DNA of 64,000 nt. It comes from Aphis gossypii. Its lineage: Eukaryota > Arthropoda > Insecta > Hemiptera > Aphididae. A program made the translations under genes and the position numbers. Below the pieces are notes generated by a model. It was not told where the DNA came from. It did not search any database and was given only the letters and a program-made list of their open reading frames with translations. The stretch spans positions 28,148,001-28,212,000 of the forward strand of contig NC_065532.1 of the NCBI RefSeq assembly GCF_020184175.1. The letters are read 5' to 3'. Numbering within the stretch: the first letter of the stretch is position 1; every line of letters begins with the position of its first letter. Shown here piece after piece: positions 24,326-36,900 of this stretch.

Positions 24326-27300
24326 TTACTCTTCTTCACCTTCTGAAAAGCTTTGTATACCTCGATCATTCCGGATGAAACTGCGTCGTATTCTGTAAAC
24401 AAAAATAAATATAATAATTATTAACAATCCAAAAAAATTTTAAATATTTATAATTCGTATTAATAATACAAACATGTAATCTTGTTTCATTGAGTTATAC
24501 GAGTCTTTCAAAGCTCTCCTCAAACTTGGGTTGACAAATTGAAGTACATTATTATAGACATTTTCAGCGTCTAATCCATTACAGTATGTGAACTCGAACT
24601 GAATGAAATCAGTAAACACTTCTAAAAAAATAAAATTCAAGTAAAATGATTTAATATCAATCGGCTTGATGCCTCGATACAATACAAATGTACAATATTA
24701 TCATTAAATATTATTCTATTATCTTGGCCGTGACACTACAGGTGGATTTAGGATTATTAGTTCTTGTAATTGTATACACGGGTTATAATTAGTGCTCGTC
24801 CATTTTTTTTTTGACATATTGCATATTTTTGTTATTCTAAATTCCTGTCGTGATATTCTGATTTAATTTTTCTGTGACTGGTAGGTATTGAAACACTTTA
24901 TTATTATTATCTGCCAATATGCACAATATAGATAACTGTATTATTCATTTATTTATTTATTTATTTCTATTCCTTACATTGTACAGTAAGAAACTGAAAA
25001 CTATTTGACATCCAAAGTGAACAAATTATTTACAGTCAAATTGAACTAACAGGTCTAATAATCGACGGTAAAAGACATAATACCTACTTTTCAGGAAAGA
25101 TATTAATTCAGATAATAAAAATATTAAAAGTAGTCAGAGAAGAATATTTAGCATGGTACATTTCCTAATATTTTGCTAAAAATAGTTTGAGTTATAATTT
25201 AAGTATAGCCGATTATAGTTCATGTGTTATCTTATCTTTTTTTAAAAAAATGCACCTCAAATGCTCAAATGCTGTTAAATATACCGCACTTTGACACTTA
25301 ATAACATCCTAATTTACATTTGTAAAATAATACAATATACTAACACGGGAAAATTTTTTTCAGTAAAATTGACCTACCTATTACAAAAAAAATTTGGCCG
25401 GGGAGAAAGAGACCAATTATATCTGTAGAAAAATTATAACGGATTTACGGATACATTACATATTATGTCGTCACGAATGACCTCATATTATACCGTTTTG
25501 TCCAATTATCGTTCTACCTTATGGATCTTCATCATAGTAACAATCCCGTCAAACAATACTGAAACTATTTAGCTAATAATAATTAATAGTCTATTTTGTT
25601 TTTCTTTATATTAACTATTAAGTAAATTATATATACTTTTGAACTGCAGAAATTATATCTATTGCATTTTGTAAAAACATTATAGGATATGTAAATCACG
25701 ATAAAGGCTCAGTAGTAAATTAGAATAATTACATTTGAAATAGCAAAAATTAAGTACTTATACAAAAATCTGGGACTTAGAAAAACGATTGACGATTGTA
25801 TAATGTTTATGCTTTTAAAGATAATTAATGAAAGTAGAAAAGTACTCATCCCATTAGTCGAAAATTGGAGGCACTAGTCATGAAACTAATTATACTTTTC
25901 TAAGCTTTCTTATACAAATGAATAATAATAGAAGGTACAAGGTTCATAATAGCTTCGAGAGGTAGTTGAAATAACGGAAAAGTAGGTACATCTACTCAAT
26001 ATTATTATTAGCTCGAATGACTGCAGTGAATATTATTGATATTATAGAAATAATAAATATACTCACTAATTTCATTTTCTTGTTGGCCAAACCTCGAGCA
26101 CACTATGTTGTATAAATTTTTTATAGTAACGACGTTGACCGGTGTCACCAATTTCTCGTAACCTATCATGATCATGTACAACTTCTTGCAATCTGGTTGT
26201 ATGCTTGTCAAATTGGAGAACAGCTCTCGAGTGGAGGCCATATCATTGTATAAGACGTACCATTGAAGGTACTCGGCTCTGTATACCATATTTATATTTT
26301 CATAAGGGCTGTTAGCCCCGGATTCGTAAAATTCTTCGAGCTGTGGACAACGAACGTTACAACTTACAGAAAACCGTTAAAATATACAAAGCAAAAACAG
26401 TTGAAAGAACATTAGGAAGTTTGAATAGTTTATTGTTGAGCCACTTCACAGTTACTCATATACTTGGACCTAACAGAAGATCTTTCATTATTTTGAAAAT
26501 ATTAAGCACTATTATACACCATTGTTTCTTGTGATACTTTTGAATAACATTAATAGCTTATACTAATATTTTTAAGATAGGTATTAGAACTTAAAAAAGT
26601 AGTATTATTATATTTAACATTTTTTTTATATTTTCAATAAATTAGATACATATTGTACAAAATGCTCTATTTATTTGATTGTGTAATTTCTACCCCTATA
26701 CTTTTAATTATAGGTAGGTAGTCTTTGATTTTATATTTATATTAATATTGCATATTTTAATACTATCTTATTATTATTATATAGATATTATACATATTGA
26801 ATACTGATATTTAAATATCTGTAAGCTACTGTTGAGTTGTATTATTATTTATTAACATATTAAATAATATATTAATATTTTGTAATTTTGAGATAAAATA
26901 GCCTTTTGGTTAATAACTAAACCCTCTATTGCTCTATTTATGTTGTGCTTGAAAAGTTGTAAATTGTATGTTGTCAGTTGTCACAATGATGTTCTGTTTA
27001 AATTGATGTACAAATTATTTATATTTGTTAAAAAAAATAAGTTTGGGCGATAAGACTTCAGGAAAATAATGTGATACTGAAAAGTTGATAAGCATTTCTA
27101 ATCATCGGTACAACTTTAATATGTATGCGTACTAAATAAAACACTACTAGTCGAAGAATAGTTAAATATGTTCATATACAAAACACCAATAATTATTATA
27201 ACATACCAGTTTGAGGTTGTTATTCTGCAAATAGCTATCCATAACATCCCACAAGAGTAACGAATCGTTTTTTAGAGCCTGAACACCGTCCTCAAATATC

Positions 27301-29106
27301 TTTTTTATGAATCTATAATTAGGTTCATTAAACGTAATTTGAAGTTCTAAGACTGTGGTCCATGGATCAACGTTACTCTTGTTATGTTCAATAGCCAGCC
27401 TCAAAATGTTTAGACGTCTAGCCTGTGTATGTTCAGCCTTTGTAACACAACAAAACATATAAAAATTATAATTTAAAATTAACGATTTATTATTATAATG
27501 ACGAAGCTTACCCAATAAACGTAATACTCTGGTTTATGTAGACCTCCAAGCTCAAAGTGGCCCATTTGGAATGCTCGTTCCATAGCATCTTGCACTGCAT
27601 ATCTGATTTGATAATTCTTGATAGAATTAGTCAACCATTGTTTTATTAAATATTCGGTAAAATTTTCAATTAAATTACGTTTTTTTTCCTTATCAAATAG
27701 TGTTTCTAAACCTTTTTCGTACACTTTTATACAACACCTATGCAATAAAATCATTATCATGCATCTTTATAATAAAGTAATAAATACAAAGCGATTCAAT
27801 AAATTGTAATAAACTAATAAATAATAATCATATGCAGTGGCGTAACAAATGAATTTGAGTCCCCAGCAAAAATAAAAAATGGGCCCCTAAAATATTGTCA
27901 TACCAAATATAACCCTATAACCAAAGACCCCAAATTACGTTGCTCCCCCGTAACGCGGGGTCTGCGGGCCCTCAGTTAAGCCACTGATCATATGTTATAT
28001 ATTATCATTTATCTATTTAAAAGAGTGGGTACAAACGTTTTTGAAAATATTTATCTACGTAGTTCAAAGCCATTAAAAAACAATATTTTGAATATATAAG
28101 TACCTATTATATTTTCACTAGATATTTGTTTACACAGTTTTCACGATAATTATATTGACTGATTGATTAAATTATTACAAAAAATTTATATTTTCATAAA
28201 CGTTAGTACTTTTTTAAAATAGACAGGTAGGTAGGTATTTTAAATGTACACTTTTAAACAAATATATCACCCAGCAGTTATAACTTATAAGTTCAAAGCA
28301 AATGTCATGTAATAATTAATAATATTGTTGGAAATAACCTAGCTCTGCATTCGCCGTTAGTGGTGTATTCAAACAAATTCTGATCGTGATAATATGTAAG
28401 TCCTTCTGAAGCTAATTCAGCAACTTTTTTCCACATCAGATCATTTTCTTTGTATAGTTCAACAAAATCGCTTTAATATTATAAAATAACAAAACACCAT
28501 TAATATTATATCTATGGTTAGAAAAAAATCTTATCTACAAATTAGAATACATTGTATATATATAATAGGCAGGGGCGTGCCTAGAAATTTTACGGGGGGG
28601 GGGGGTGTCAAATTTTTACTAACACGTACCTATTTTAAGTGTATAAGTTTTTATATAATATATATTGTATAATTTTTATTTTTCGAGGGGGGAATTTAAA
28701 TACCCCCCCTCCTAGGCACGCCCCTGATAATAGGTACTCACGAGATAATAGCGGAATGAAGACTCCTCATAGTTTTAAATTGTAGAGACTTTTCAAGTAA
28801 AGTAATGTGTAATACAATATCACCTTGGAAATAATTGATTGTTTCTTTGTACTTTTGTATAGCTACTTGGCATGGATATTCCCCCTTTCTATCTTCCAAA
28901 TATTGTATTTCTACCCAAAGTTGTTCTATACGCAGATTTTTGTCATTTTTGTGTTTTAGAATTCCTTCGTTAAAAAAATTTCTTGCAGCCTCAATATCGT
29001 GATGTTCAAATTGGTATGTCGCTGCAGTTATATACAAATTAGAATCACAATTTTTTTTTGACATAAGTACAACCAATGGATGTATTTCGTTGGTTATAAA
29101 CCTTTT
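24326..29106 (-). CDS. UTP6: UTP6 (U3 snoRNP/SSU processome), exons 4-10
   Basis: Seven exons, 29106-28742, 28470-28339, 27737-27512, 27437-27207, 26340-26067, 24621-24474 and 24392-24326, splice in frame and continue the reading frame of exons 1-3 at 50.0-50.5 kb. The full product is 609 residues; animal UTP6 is about 600. UTP6 is a nucleolar HAT/TPR-repeat scaffold of the U3 small-subunit processome needed for 18S pre-rRNA processing. Family features: LYITAATYQFEHHDIEAARN (HAT repeat, about residues 150-170), RCCIKVYEKGLETL, WTTVLELQITFNEPNYRFIK, YLQWYVLYNDMASTRELFSN and VFTDFIQFEFTYCNGLDAEN. The tail GIQSFSEGEEE is acidic. Most donors are GTGAGT/GTAAGC/GTATGT types; exon 9 (CAT|GTTTGT) is weaker, so the last exon is less certain. 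Two MITEs sit in introns 4 and 5. Confidence 0.9.
27835..27986. mobile_element. hAT-type MITE in UTP6 intron 5, 152 bp
   Basis: Terminal inverted repeats CAGTGGCGTAAC and GTTAAGCCACTG, with a perfect 8-bp target duplication ATCATATG at 27827-27834 and 27987-27994. Non-coding. Confidence 0.93.
28570..28726. mobile_element. hAT-type MITE in UTP6 intron 4, 157 bp
   Basis: Perfect 15-bp terminal inverted repeats CAGGGGCGTGCCTAG and CTAGGCACGCCCCTG, a G11 run inside the left end and C-rich sequence inside the right. The 8-bp target duplication ATAATAGG is at 28562-28569 and 28727-28734. The insertion begins only 7 nt into the intron downstream of UTP6 exon 4, just past the donor GTGAGTA. Confidence 0.95.
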
Positions 29107-29870
29107 CTGAAATAAGTAAATGTTTGACGTTAAATAAATGCAAATTTTTTGTAGAATTATAATATTATTAATTCATCGTTCATTTATTTGTACCGTTGAT
29201 TTTTGTGATTTAAAATAATACAACTTTTTTTTTAAAATACATAATATTTTTTATAAAACGATACATATATTAATTATACAAAACAAATTCAATTTTTTAA
29301 AATTATTACCATTTATTATTTTACTATCATGTTATTGTTCTTCTTAAGTTTTAAGTGACAACTTCTAATTTATAACAGAATACTTTTTTTAAAAATAATA
29401 AACAAATATTTTTTTCTTTTATATAAGTACCTATTAAATTATATTTTTAAATGAGCAGTTCAGACCAATTTGAGCAGTACAAATCTACTTATGTAACTTA
29501 ATCAGTCTTTATTTATCTTTTTAGGTAGTATCTACTTTATTTTTTACATTAATTAATAAGTACATCAGTACACATTTGCTAAATTTCAAATTCCCAACTT
29601 TAATATTTTTCTTTTTAATGTATCGATATCAGTTATCTATTTTTTAAGCTATTTCTTATGAAACTAAGTTTATTATACCTATATTGTTTCAAAACTTATT
29701 AATATTATAATTTTTAAATAAATTAATTGTGTGAAACGTAAAACTTATTCGAAAAATAGGGAATTATCAATTTTTTAAATATTTATGATTAATATTTTTA
29801 AATTTGTAATTATTTCTTATTTCTATTTTATTTTATATTTCTCAACTGAGATTTTAATTTCCATTTTTTA
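29107..29870 (-). other. Downstream end of UTP6 intron 3
   Basis: AT-rich intron sequence adjoining the acceptor TTATTTCAG at 29107 of UTP6 exon 4. Nothing else recognised. Confidence 0.6.
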
Positions 29871-29874
29871 ATGA

Positions 29875-30165
29875 CAAGGGGCAGTGTGGTGCAGTGGTCA
29901 CTCAAGTTGGTTACGACACGCGCAGTCACCAGTTCGAACCCGGCTCAGTGCAAAAAATATTCTGCAGGGATTTTCTGTAGTCTCTCTTCCCTGTCGTCGT
30001 TTTGGTTGCCTACACTTCCTCCCACCGGACCCACTCCACTGGGAGTGAAGTCCATACACACATGATAATTTTCTTCTTAGAGAATAGAGAAGGGGGTACA
30101 AGTGCTACACACTGCACTCTACCCCTCTTAATAGCAAAAAGACTTCATTAAAGCCCTGATGATCA
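29875..30165 (+). mobile_element. tRNA-derived SINE
   Basis: A Pol III type-2 internal promoter is visible: A box TGGTGCAGTGG at 29887-29897 and B box AGTTCGAACCC at 29931-29941, 44 nt apart as in tRNA genes. The sequence does not fold into a full tRNA. A GC-richer body (CCCACCGGACCCACTCC) and a 3' region ending near TTTCAATAAAAAC follow. Structure fits an insect tRNA-derived SINE inserted in UTP6 intron 3. Target duplications are not clear, so the exact ends are approximate. Confidence 0.8.
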
Positions 30166-30739
30166 TTTCAATAAAAACATTTTGAAGAAAAAAATTTTTG
30201 ATGACATAAAGAACAATGTTAAATTACTTAAAAAATATTAAAATATCTTAACCATTTATATATAATATAAATTAGGTACCTTAAATACTAGTTTTTATTT
30301 TTTGATTCAGCTGTAAGTCTATTGTACAACTCATTAATGTGATAAATTTAAATTTAATTAAACCTACATTATATTTTGGTAGTGACATAAAATATATTAC
30401 GAATCATTAACATTATTTATTCCATTTAGGTATTCATCATAAATAGTATTATACTACTCATTAGGTAGTTATTTTGTAATAGTTTTAGTTTTATTTATAG
30501 TTTATACTTTTATAGTTTTACACAGTAACATTAATTATTTATGACTTATTTTCTATATATCTATTATCTGTGTAGTTGAAACTGTAAATTGTAATCACTT
30601 AATCTGTAGTCTGTATCAAAGATATGATTTAAATTCATAGGAGTTGGTGTTAGGTACATTATTAAATAACCAAAGTTAATAAAGTTCTACTTAATATTAT
30701 TTTTTGGTTATTACCATGACTTAAGATACTGTTAGTTGG

Positions 30740-30875
30740 TGCATAGAACCACAGTGTCCTATGGGTTATCCAAGGTGTATTGATACATCATATATAAATT
30801 ATCAATACACCTTGGGTTTGTGGCCACAGATTTCTATATATATTATATAGTATAGAAGTCTGTGTTTGTGGCACG
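30740..30875. repeat. Double hairpin / fold-back element
   Basis: Arms CCAAGGTGTATTGATA (30770-30785) and TATCAATACACCTTGG (30800-30815) are a perfect 16-bp inverted repeat with a 14-nt loop. Immediately downstream CACAGATTTCTATA and TATAGAAGTCTGTG form a second 14-bp hairpin with one G-T mismatch. The outer edges (GTGC...CCACAG and CTGTG...GGCAC) are also imperfectly inverted, so the whole may be a nested fold-back MITE. Confidence 0.6.
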
Positions 30876-31430
30876 ATTTAAGATTATATTATGTTTATCT
30901 TAACTTTTGGTTTGTGGTTATTATTGATTATAGTTTATAAGTGATAGGTAACTCAATATTTATTGATTAGAGACTTGATGTAATAGGTAGTAATAGTTAA
31001 TTATTAAATTTAAATATTAATAATAATATTATAGTAGCGCCCTTACAACTGCTTTCAAATAAAAGTCTACAATTATTAAATTATCAATTGGTCATACTTT
31101 TTGCATTTTACATTAAATTATTTGAACATTTTACATACATAGGTAAATATCCACTTTACAATATTATTAATTAATATATAGGTATAACAATAATTCTAAT
31201 GAATCGTCAATTGTATTAATATTGCACATGTAAAATAAAAGTAAGGTACCTATTTAATAAAATTAATTTAAAAAAATAAAATCAGCCATAACAGTGTTAA
31301 AAATCTATCATTTAAATTAATTCAAAACCATCTATATAATAATATTATTATTTTATAAAATATACTGATATTGAAGTACCTAAATAACATATTTGAGGTT
31401 GTGAATCTTATAATAATAGACCCTAATAAT

Positions 31431-31640
31431 CAGGGTTGCAATTTGCATACTTCTTATTAGATGCTTAAGAAATAGCAGAGTAAGTTAAAAATGTGTTTCC
31501 TGATGTAGAAAATTCAAATTCAATTTTATTTTAAAAATATTCATATTTTGCAATATTTGCATATTTTGTGATTTTTTAGATTATTGTGCTATATTTGGAT
31601 GTTTTGAGATATTTTGATTATTTACTTATTTTTTAATCGA
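31431..31640 (+). mobile_element. Transposon end fragment (CAGGGTTG family), copy 1
   Basis: Starts CAGGGTTGCAATTTGCAT and shares with 40312-40510 the words TAGATGCTTAAGAAATAGCA, GAGTAAG(T/C)TAAAAATGTGTTT and GCATATTTTGTGATTTTT in the same order. This looks like one end of a hAT-like element. No matching opposite end was found. Some codons downstream (31740-31865, 32350-32410) are open but match nothing I know. Confidence 0.55.
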
Positions 31641-33927
31641 AATTGGTGAAATTTTATTTTAATAAATGTGTTTTCAGATTACATATTAATGGTAAAACTA
31701 TGTATTATCTCAAATAAAAACAAACGTTTTAGAAAAAAACAGAAGCTTGTCTAAATTAAAACATATTTCAAAAATCCTGGATTGTGAGGAAAATACAAAT
31801 ATTGCTGAACTACTTAGTGAACTTACATATTGTAACATCAATAAAGTATCAATAATATTGGACAATTTTTTGGTTTATACTTTATACATACGGTATAACT
31901 TAGATTTATAAAGTTAACAAAATCATATATTGGTAAATTTTAAAATTTAAACACATTTGTAGATTTAAATTTTAAATGATAGTAATTTTTATATTTTACA
32001 GGTGTTTAAATTATAAAATAAAATCTGTAGTAATGTTTTCAAAAAAATCATGATTATATGAAAATTAATTTATAATTATTTTTGAAGACTATTCAAACTT
32101 GAAAATAGCAATTGATTGATTTGAAATGGATTTATCAATTTATAAATGGTATTTATGTATAGTTTAAATAATAACATATACTAAAAGATAATATTAGGTA
32201 CTTCAAAGAACTATATCCTATTCAGTTAGTGATATAGTAACAAGTAAAATAATTTTTTAATATAATATTATTGTTAAATGTGAATTTAATATTTCTTTTA
32301 AATTATTTCGGTTACCTGCTATCTACTTTTGATATTTTAGCTGCACTATTTATGAGAACAGAACTTAGAAAATTAAGAGAAGATAATGAAAAACTAAAAA
32401 GACCAATAATTTTTACAATGTATTGATTTCATACATTTTTTTGCTATAGCTTATTGTATAGGATTTGAAAACTGTAGGATTTATTTACATTTTTTTAATA
32501 TTTCTGATTAATTGCAGATCATATCATATGTTAGTCTTAAAATTTAATTTAATTAATGTTAATTAATAATTATCATTAATTTTTATGTTTTATTTTTAAT
32601 AGTAAAACAGGCTCGTTTTAATTTGAATGAAGGAGAAAAAGGAATTTAATTCTACACATACATTGAATGTATTAAATAATATGAACAATTAACAGAACAC
32701 ATATTCAATTTAATTTAACAACAAATCTCTGAAAATGTTTAAATTATTACTAGTAAGTACTTATTAATAAACATTTTATTTGATATTTTTATAGTCTACT
32801 ATCTGTCTTCTGATTAATAAGAATGAATTTATAAGTAAGTTGAATTTACATTTATTTGTTCTAAAGTTATTTTTCTAAATTTGGTCCAACAACAATTGTA
32901 GAGATCTTATACAATATTTTGATACTAAATATTTAATTATATTAAACTATGACTACATCATTTTATAAAATATTTAATTAATTAAAAAAAAATCTTTTAC
33001 GATTATTATTGGAGAAAGGACTTTCGTGCACTAAAATATCTTCAAACATACATTTAAAAATATGCACTGGTGCATCAAAAAATTAAAAATAGATATGCAG
33101 TTATATTCAACATTTTTGTAAAATTAAAATGCCATATGCATTAAATTATTTTCCATGTAAACGTCATTAAGAAAAATTTTTGTTATGGTTGGTATATTAC
33201 CCACATAACATGTCAACATTGAATAAAAGTTTAATAAAGATACCTTTTTTAATATTGAACATTATTTAATGTTGATTTTAGATGAAATTAGAAGCATATA
33301 AGTCTTTACTGAATGCTCTATAAATGTGAAATGAAATCGAATCGTATATTCAAGAAGTGTTAAAACATAAATGCTGATTTAGCGTTAAAAATATAATGTT
33401 TATTAAATCTTTAATTAAACAATAATTAATATTTTTAATTATTGCATAAATCTTAATCTACACAAATCAAACCTTTATATAATCTTAAACAAACCCAATA
33501 TATACTTTGGTACATTTAATAGGATGATGTGAAATAATATAGGATATATATATATTATAGTACCCTCTAGAAATTGGTTTTACTTTAAATTTTAGAATAT
33601 TCCCCAAATCCTTACATTTTTTTTCTTCATAAATATTGGTCTTATTCATTTCATAACAAAAAAAAAAAAAAGATTTGCAATATCTAATAAATTACCTGCA
33701 GTTTGAGTTACATCAAATTTGATATATTCCCAGACATCTTAAAACTAAGAGACGAGTGTGTATAAATAACAAATAAATAAACTCATTGGTATCTTCAAGT
33801 TTTTTTTTATTATTATTAGGTATGTAATTTGTATATTGTGTACTTTATGTTTTAATTATTAACTTTCAATTAAGCAATGAAAAAAAAAATACATTTTTGC
33901 GAACATTTCAAAAAATATAATAAAAAA
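31641..33927. other. AT-rich UTP6 intron 3 sequence
   Basis: No gene or clear element recognised between the transposon end fragment and the 3' end of the nested DUF4806 gene. Confidence 0.4.
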
Positions 33928-36900
33928 TTAATCCACAGTTGTAGTATTGGATATTTTTTTTTTAATATTGAATGGAGCCTGAATAAGAGCATTTTTAATA
34001 TACTTTTCTGCGTCATCAATGGCGTTATCGTACTTGAACTTGTTCAATAGCTTTATAGAACCTAAGAACAAAATAGAATAAACAAGATATTATTTAATAT
34101 TTTTTTTAATAATAATATATAAAAATAATAAGTATTGATTCATTTTTAATTAGGTATTTTCATTTATTTTATTTAAGGTCTTAAATACTAAAATATGTAA
34201 TTATTTGAGCAACTAAAGCAACTACAGCAGGTACTAGCCTATAATGATACTAGACAATTTTCAATGGGCCACTTCAAAAAAAAAATCATTTTCAATAAGT
34301 TTATACAAAATAATTTTCTTATCAATATTTGTAATTACTTGTAAGAGAAGAAATAATTTGAAAAAATGTACACTAAAAGCAATGGTCAATATAAAGTAAA
34401 AAGGCTGAAGGTTATTATAAAGTAAGTCTAAAAATATAATATAAAATAAAATGTTGTGAACGTTTATTATAAATTCATTCACTTAATGTACTACAGGAAA
34501 ATTATTATCTGATTACACATGAGGTTTAAAATAAAAATTGAATATTGGACTGGTGAAACTGTATATATGTATTCAAAGACATTATACTAAATAATTATAC
34601 TAGATACATATTTAATGACTTTATGATGTAGAAATCATATCAAAATATTCAAGTTTAGTTCAGAAATTTAAAAGCTCAAATTAAATTATTTAAATATAAT
34701 CAATAAATACAATTATAGTGTAACTTACCAAATATTAGTTTTGAAATTACTAGGCTAGAAAAACATTTTTTTTTATTCCCTCGGCCATTAAATGAATATA
34801 ATTTTAAAAGTTCATCAGAGAACAAAAGCTGCATTACTCTTTTTATATATATTTGTACTGTTTTTCCACCAAGTCCAATAAGTTTATTTGTCTATAACAA
34901 AAATATATTTAAAACACGACTATAAGAAGAATTGTATAAAAAAAACTCACCAATGATTTATGATATTTTTTATCTGACACCAATTGCTCCTCAATATCAT
35001 TAAGAGTACTTATGTCTTCAATTGGGAAAAGACAATTTAGGTTGGTGTAGTCTATAATATCATCATCATTTATATTTGTATTTTCTGAACTTCTTGAAGT
35101 TTTTTCAATCAACAAATCCATTTTTTCATCCAAATTTCTGATACTGTGTTTTAAAATAATTAAACTATGTAAAACCATGTCTTTAAACCGATCATCTGAA
35201 ATAATCACAATATTAATGATATTAATCATGGATTAAGTACAATTTATAACTAATGCATTATAAATACATTATTTATTGATTATGAACAGTGATTTGATTA
35301 AAATAAAATATTAAAAAAGTAAAAGATGAATTAATTATATTATGTTCCTATATTAAAGGTAGTTAATAAAAGATCTAAACAAACAATAAAAGTTTAATGA
35401 AAATAATATGTAATGTAATAGGTTAGCAAGTATAAATATGATAAAATAACATGCATTTTTATTTACCCTTTCTTGACTACATTTTATGTATTTATTATGA
35501 GGATATCTCAAAAGTATTTAGTTTCCCAGTTAAGAATTAATTATTTTAATTGTATAATATACAATGGTTATATAACCATAAATAATAATGTATAACTATT
35601 ATCTTTTGATCCAGATATCAATAAAAACCCCATGGCTGTTAAAAACTGAGTTATATATATATTTATTATTTTTTGTACGCATAGTTATTTTCTTGTATAT
35701 TATGCAGGTATAACAGTTTTATTACAAATGTATAAGAAGTTTTATTTTTAAACTTTTACTTTTTGATTTGTAAAATGATAATTATGAATTTCTAAAATCT
35801 TTATTTATCCAGTATTTACAGAATCTACGGTGGAAGTGTGAAACCTCAATAAGTTAACTTGACAATTACTTGAAAAAAAATTGTTACATAGAAATACTGT
35901 TACGAAGAATGATAATAAATTGCTACCTATATGGCTATATAGTATAATAGTGTTATGTTAACTAGAGATTCTATTGTATGTAAGGTTTAACAAATTATTT
36001 GATTAATTAAATTCATATATAACTTTCTGTATATTTATTAAAATATATATCATAGCTTAAAGCTTAAACATTTGAAATGCTCTCAAATAATAATGTGTCT
36101 TAGTTTTAAGACATAAAAACAAAATTGAAATAACAAGTATAATAAAAATATTTAAAAAACAATTAAATCATAATTACCTTTTTTTAAAATTGTGGAATTT
36201 GAATTAGTTGAAGACTTTCTATCTGCATTTTTTTTCACTGTTAATAGAATACTGATAAATATTAAAATCAAGATTATATATTTATAAATAATATTAACTA
36301 ACCAGATGCTTTTGAAGTGTCATTAAAATTTGGAGTAATAGAATTTGAACCATTATGTACATCAGTATGCAAACTTATTTTTTCCAAACTTTTAACTGTT
36401 AAAACAAAATATGTTTATCTAGTTATTAAAATAACTACTAATTATTATTTATACTACAATTAACTAACCAGATAATATGTTTGTTGTAGAGTCATTAATT
36501 AAATCAGGAGACTTGGAATTTGGATGAAGATGTTCATAAAAATCAGAAAATAAACTTCTTTTTCCTGAACCTTTTACTGTTAACAAAATATAGAGCTGTT
36601 AAAATAGTTATTGATTAATTGTTAACACAATTTACTAACCAGATGATACTTTTGGAGAGTTATTATTGACGCCAGCAGAGTTAAAATTCAAATAATTATT
36701 TTTATCAGTATCAGAAAATAAACATCTTTTTACTCCTTAAAAATTGAATTTAAATATTATATGATGAAATAGTAAAAATACATTAATGATATACAATATA
36801 CATACTATTTGATGGAGAGGATCTTGGCAAATTTATATCAGATAAACTTTGGTTATATGGAGATTTTTTTTCTATAATGAAACAAAATAGGTATTTAAAT

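Noticed and set aside
29887..29941. A genuine tRNA gene
   Set aside because: A and B boxes are present, but the acceptor stem and cloverleaf do not form and the sequence runs on for about 200 nt as in a SINE.
29871..30101. Short ORFs on both strands
   Set aside because: They lie inside the tRNA-derived SINE.
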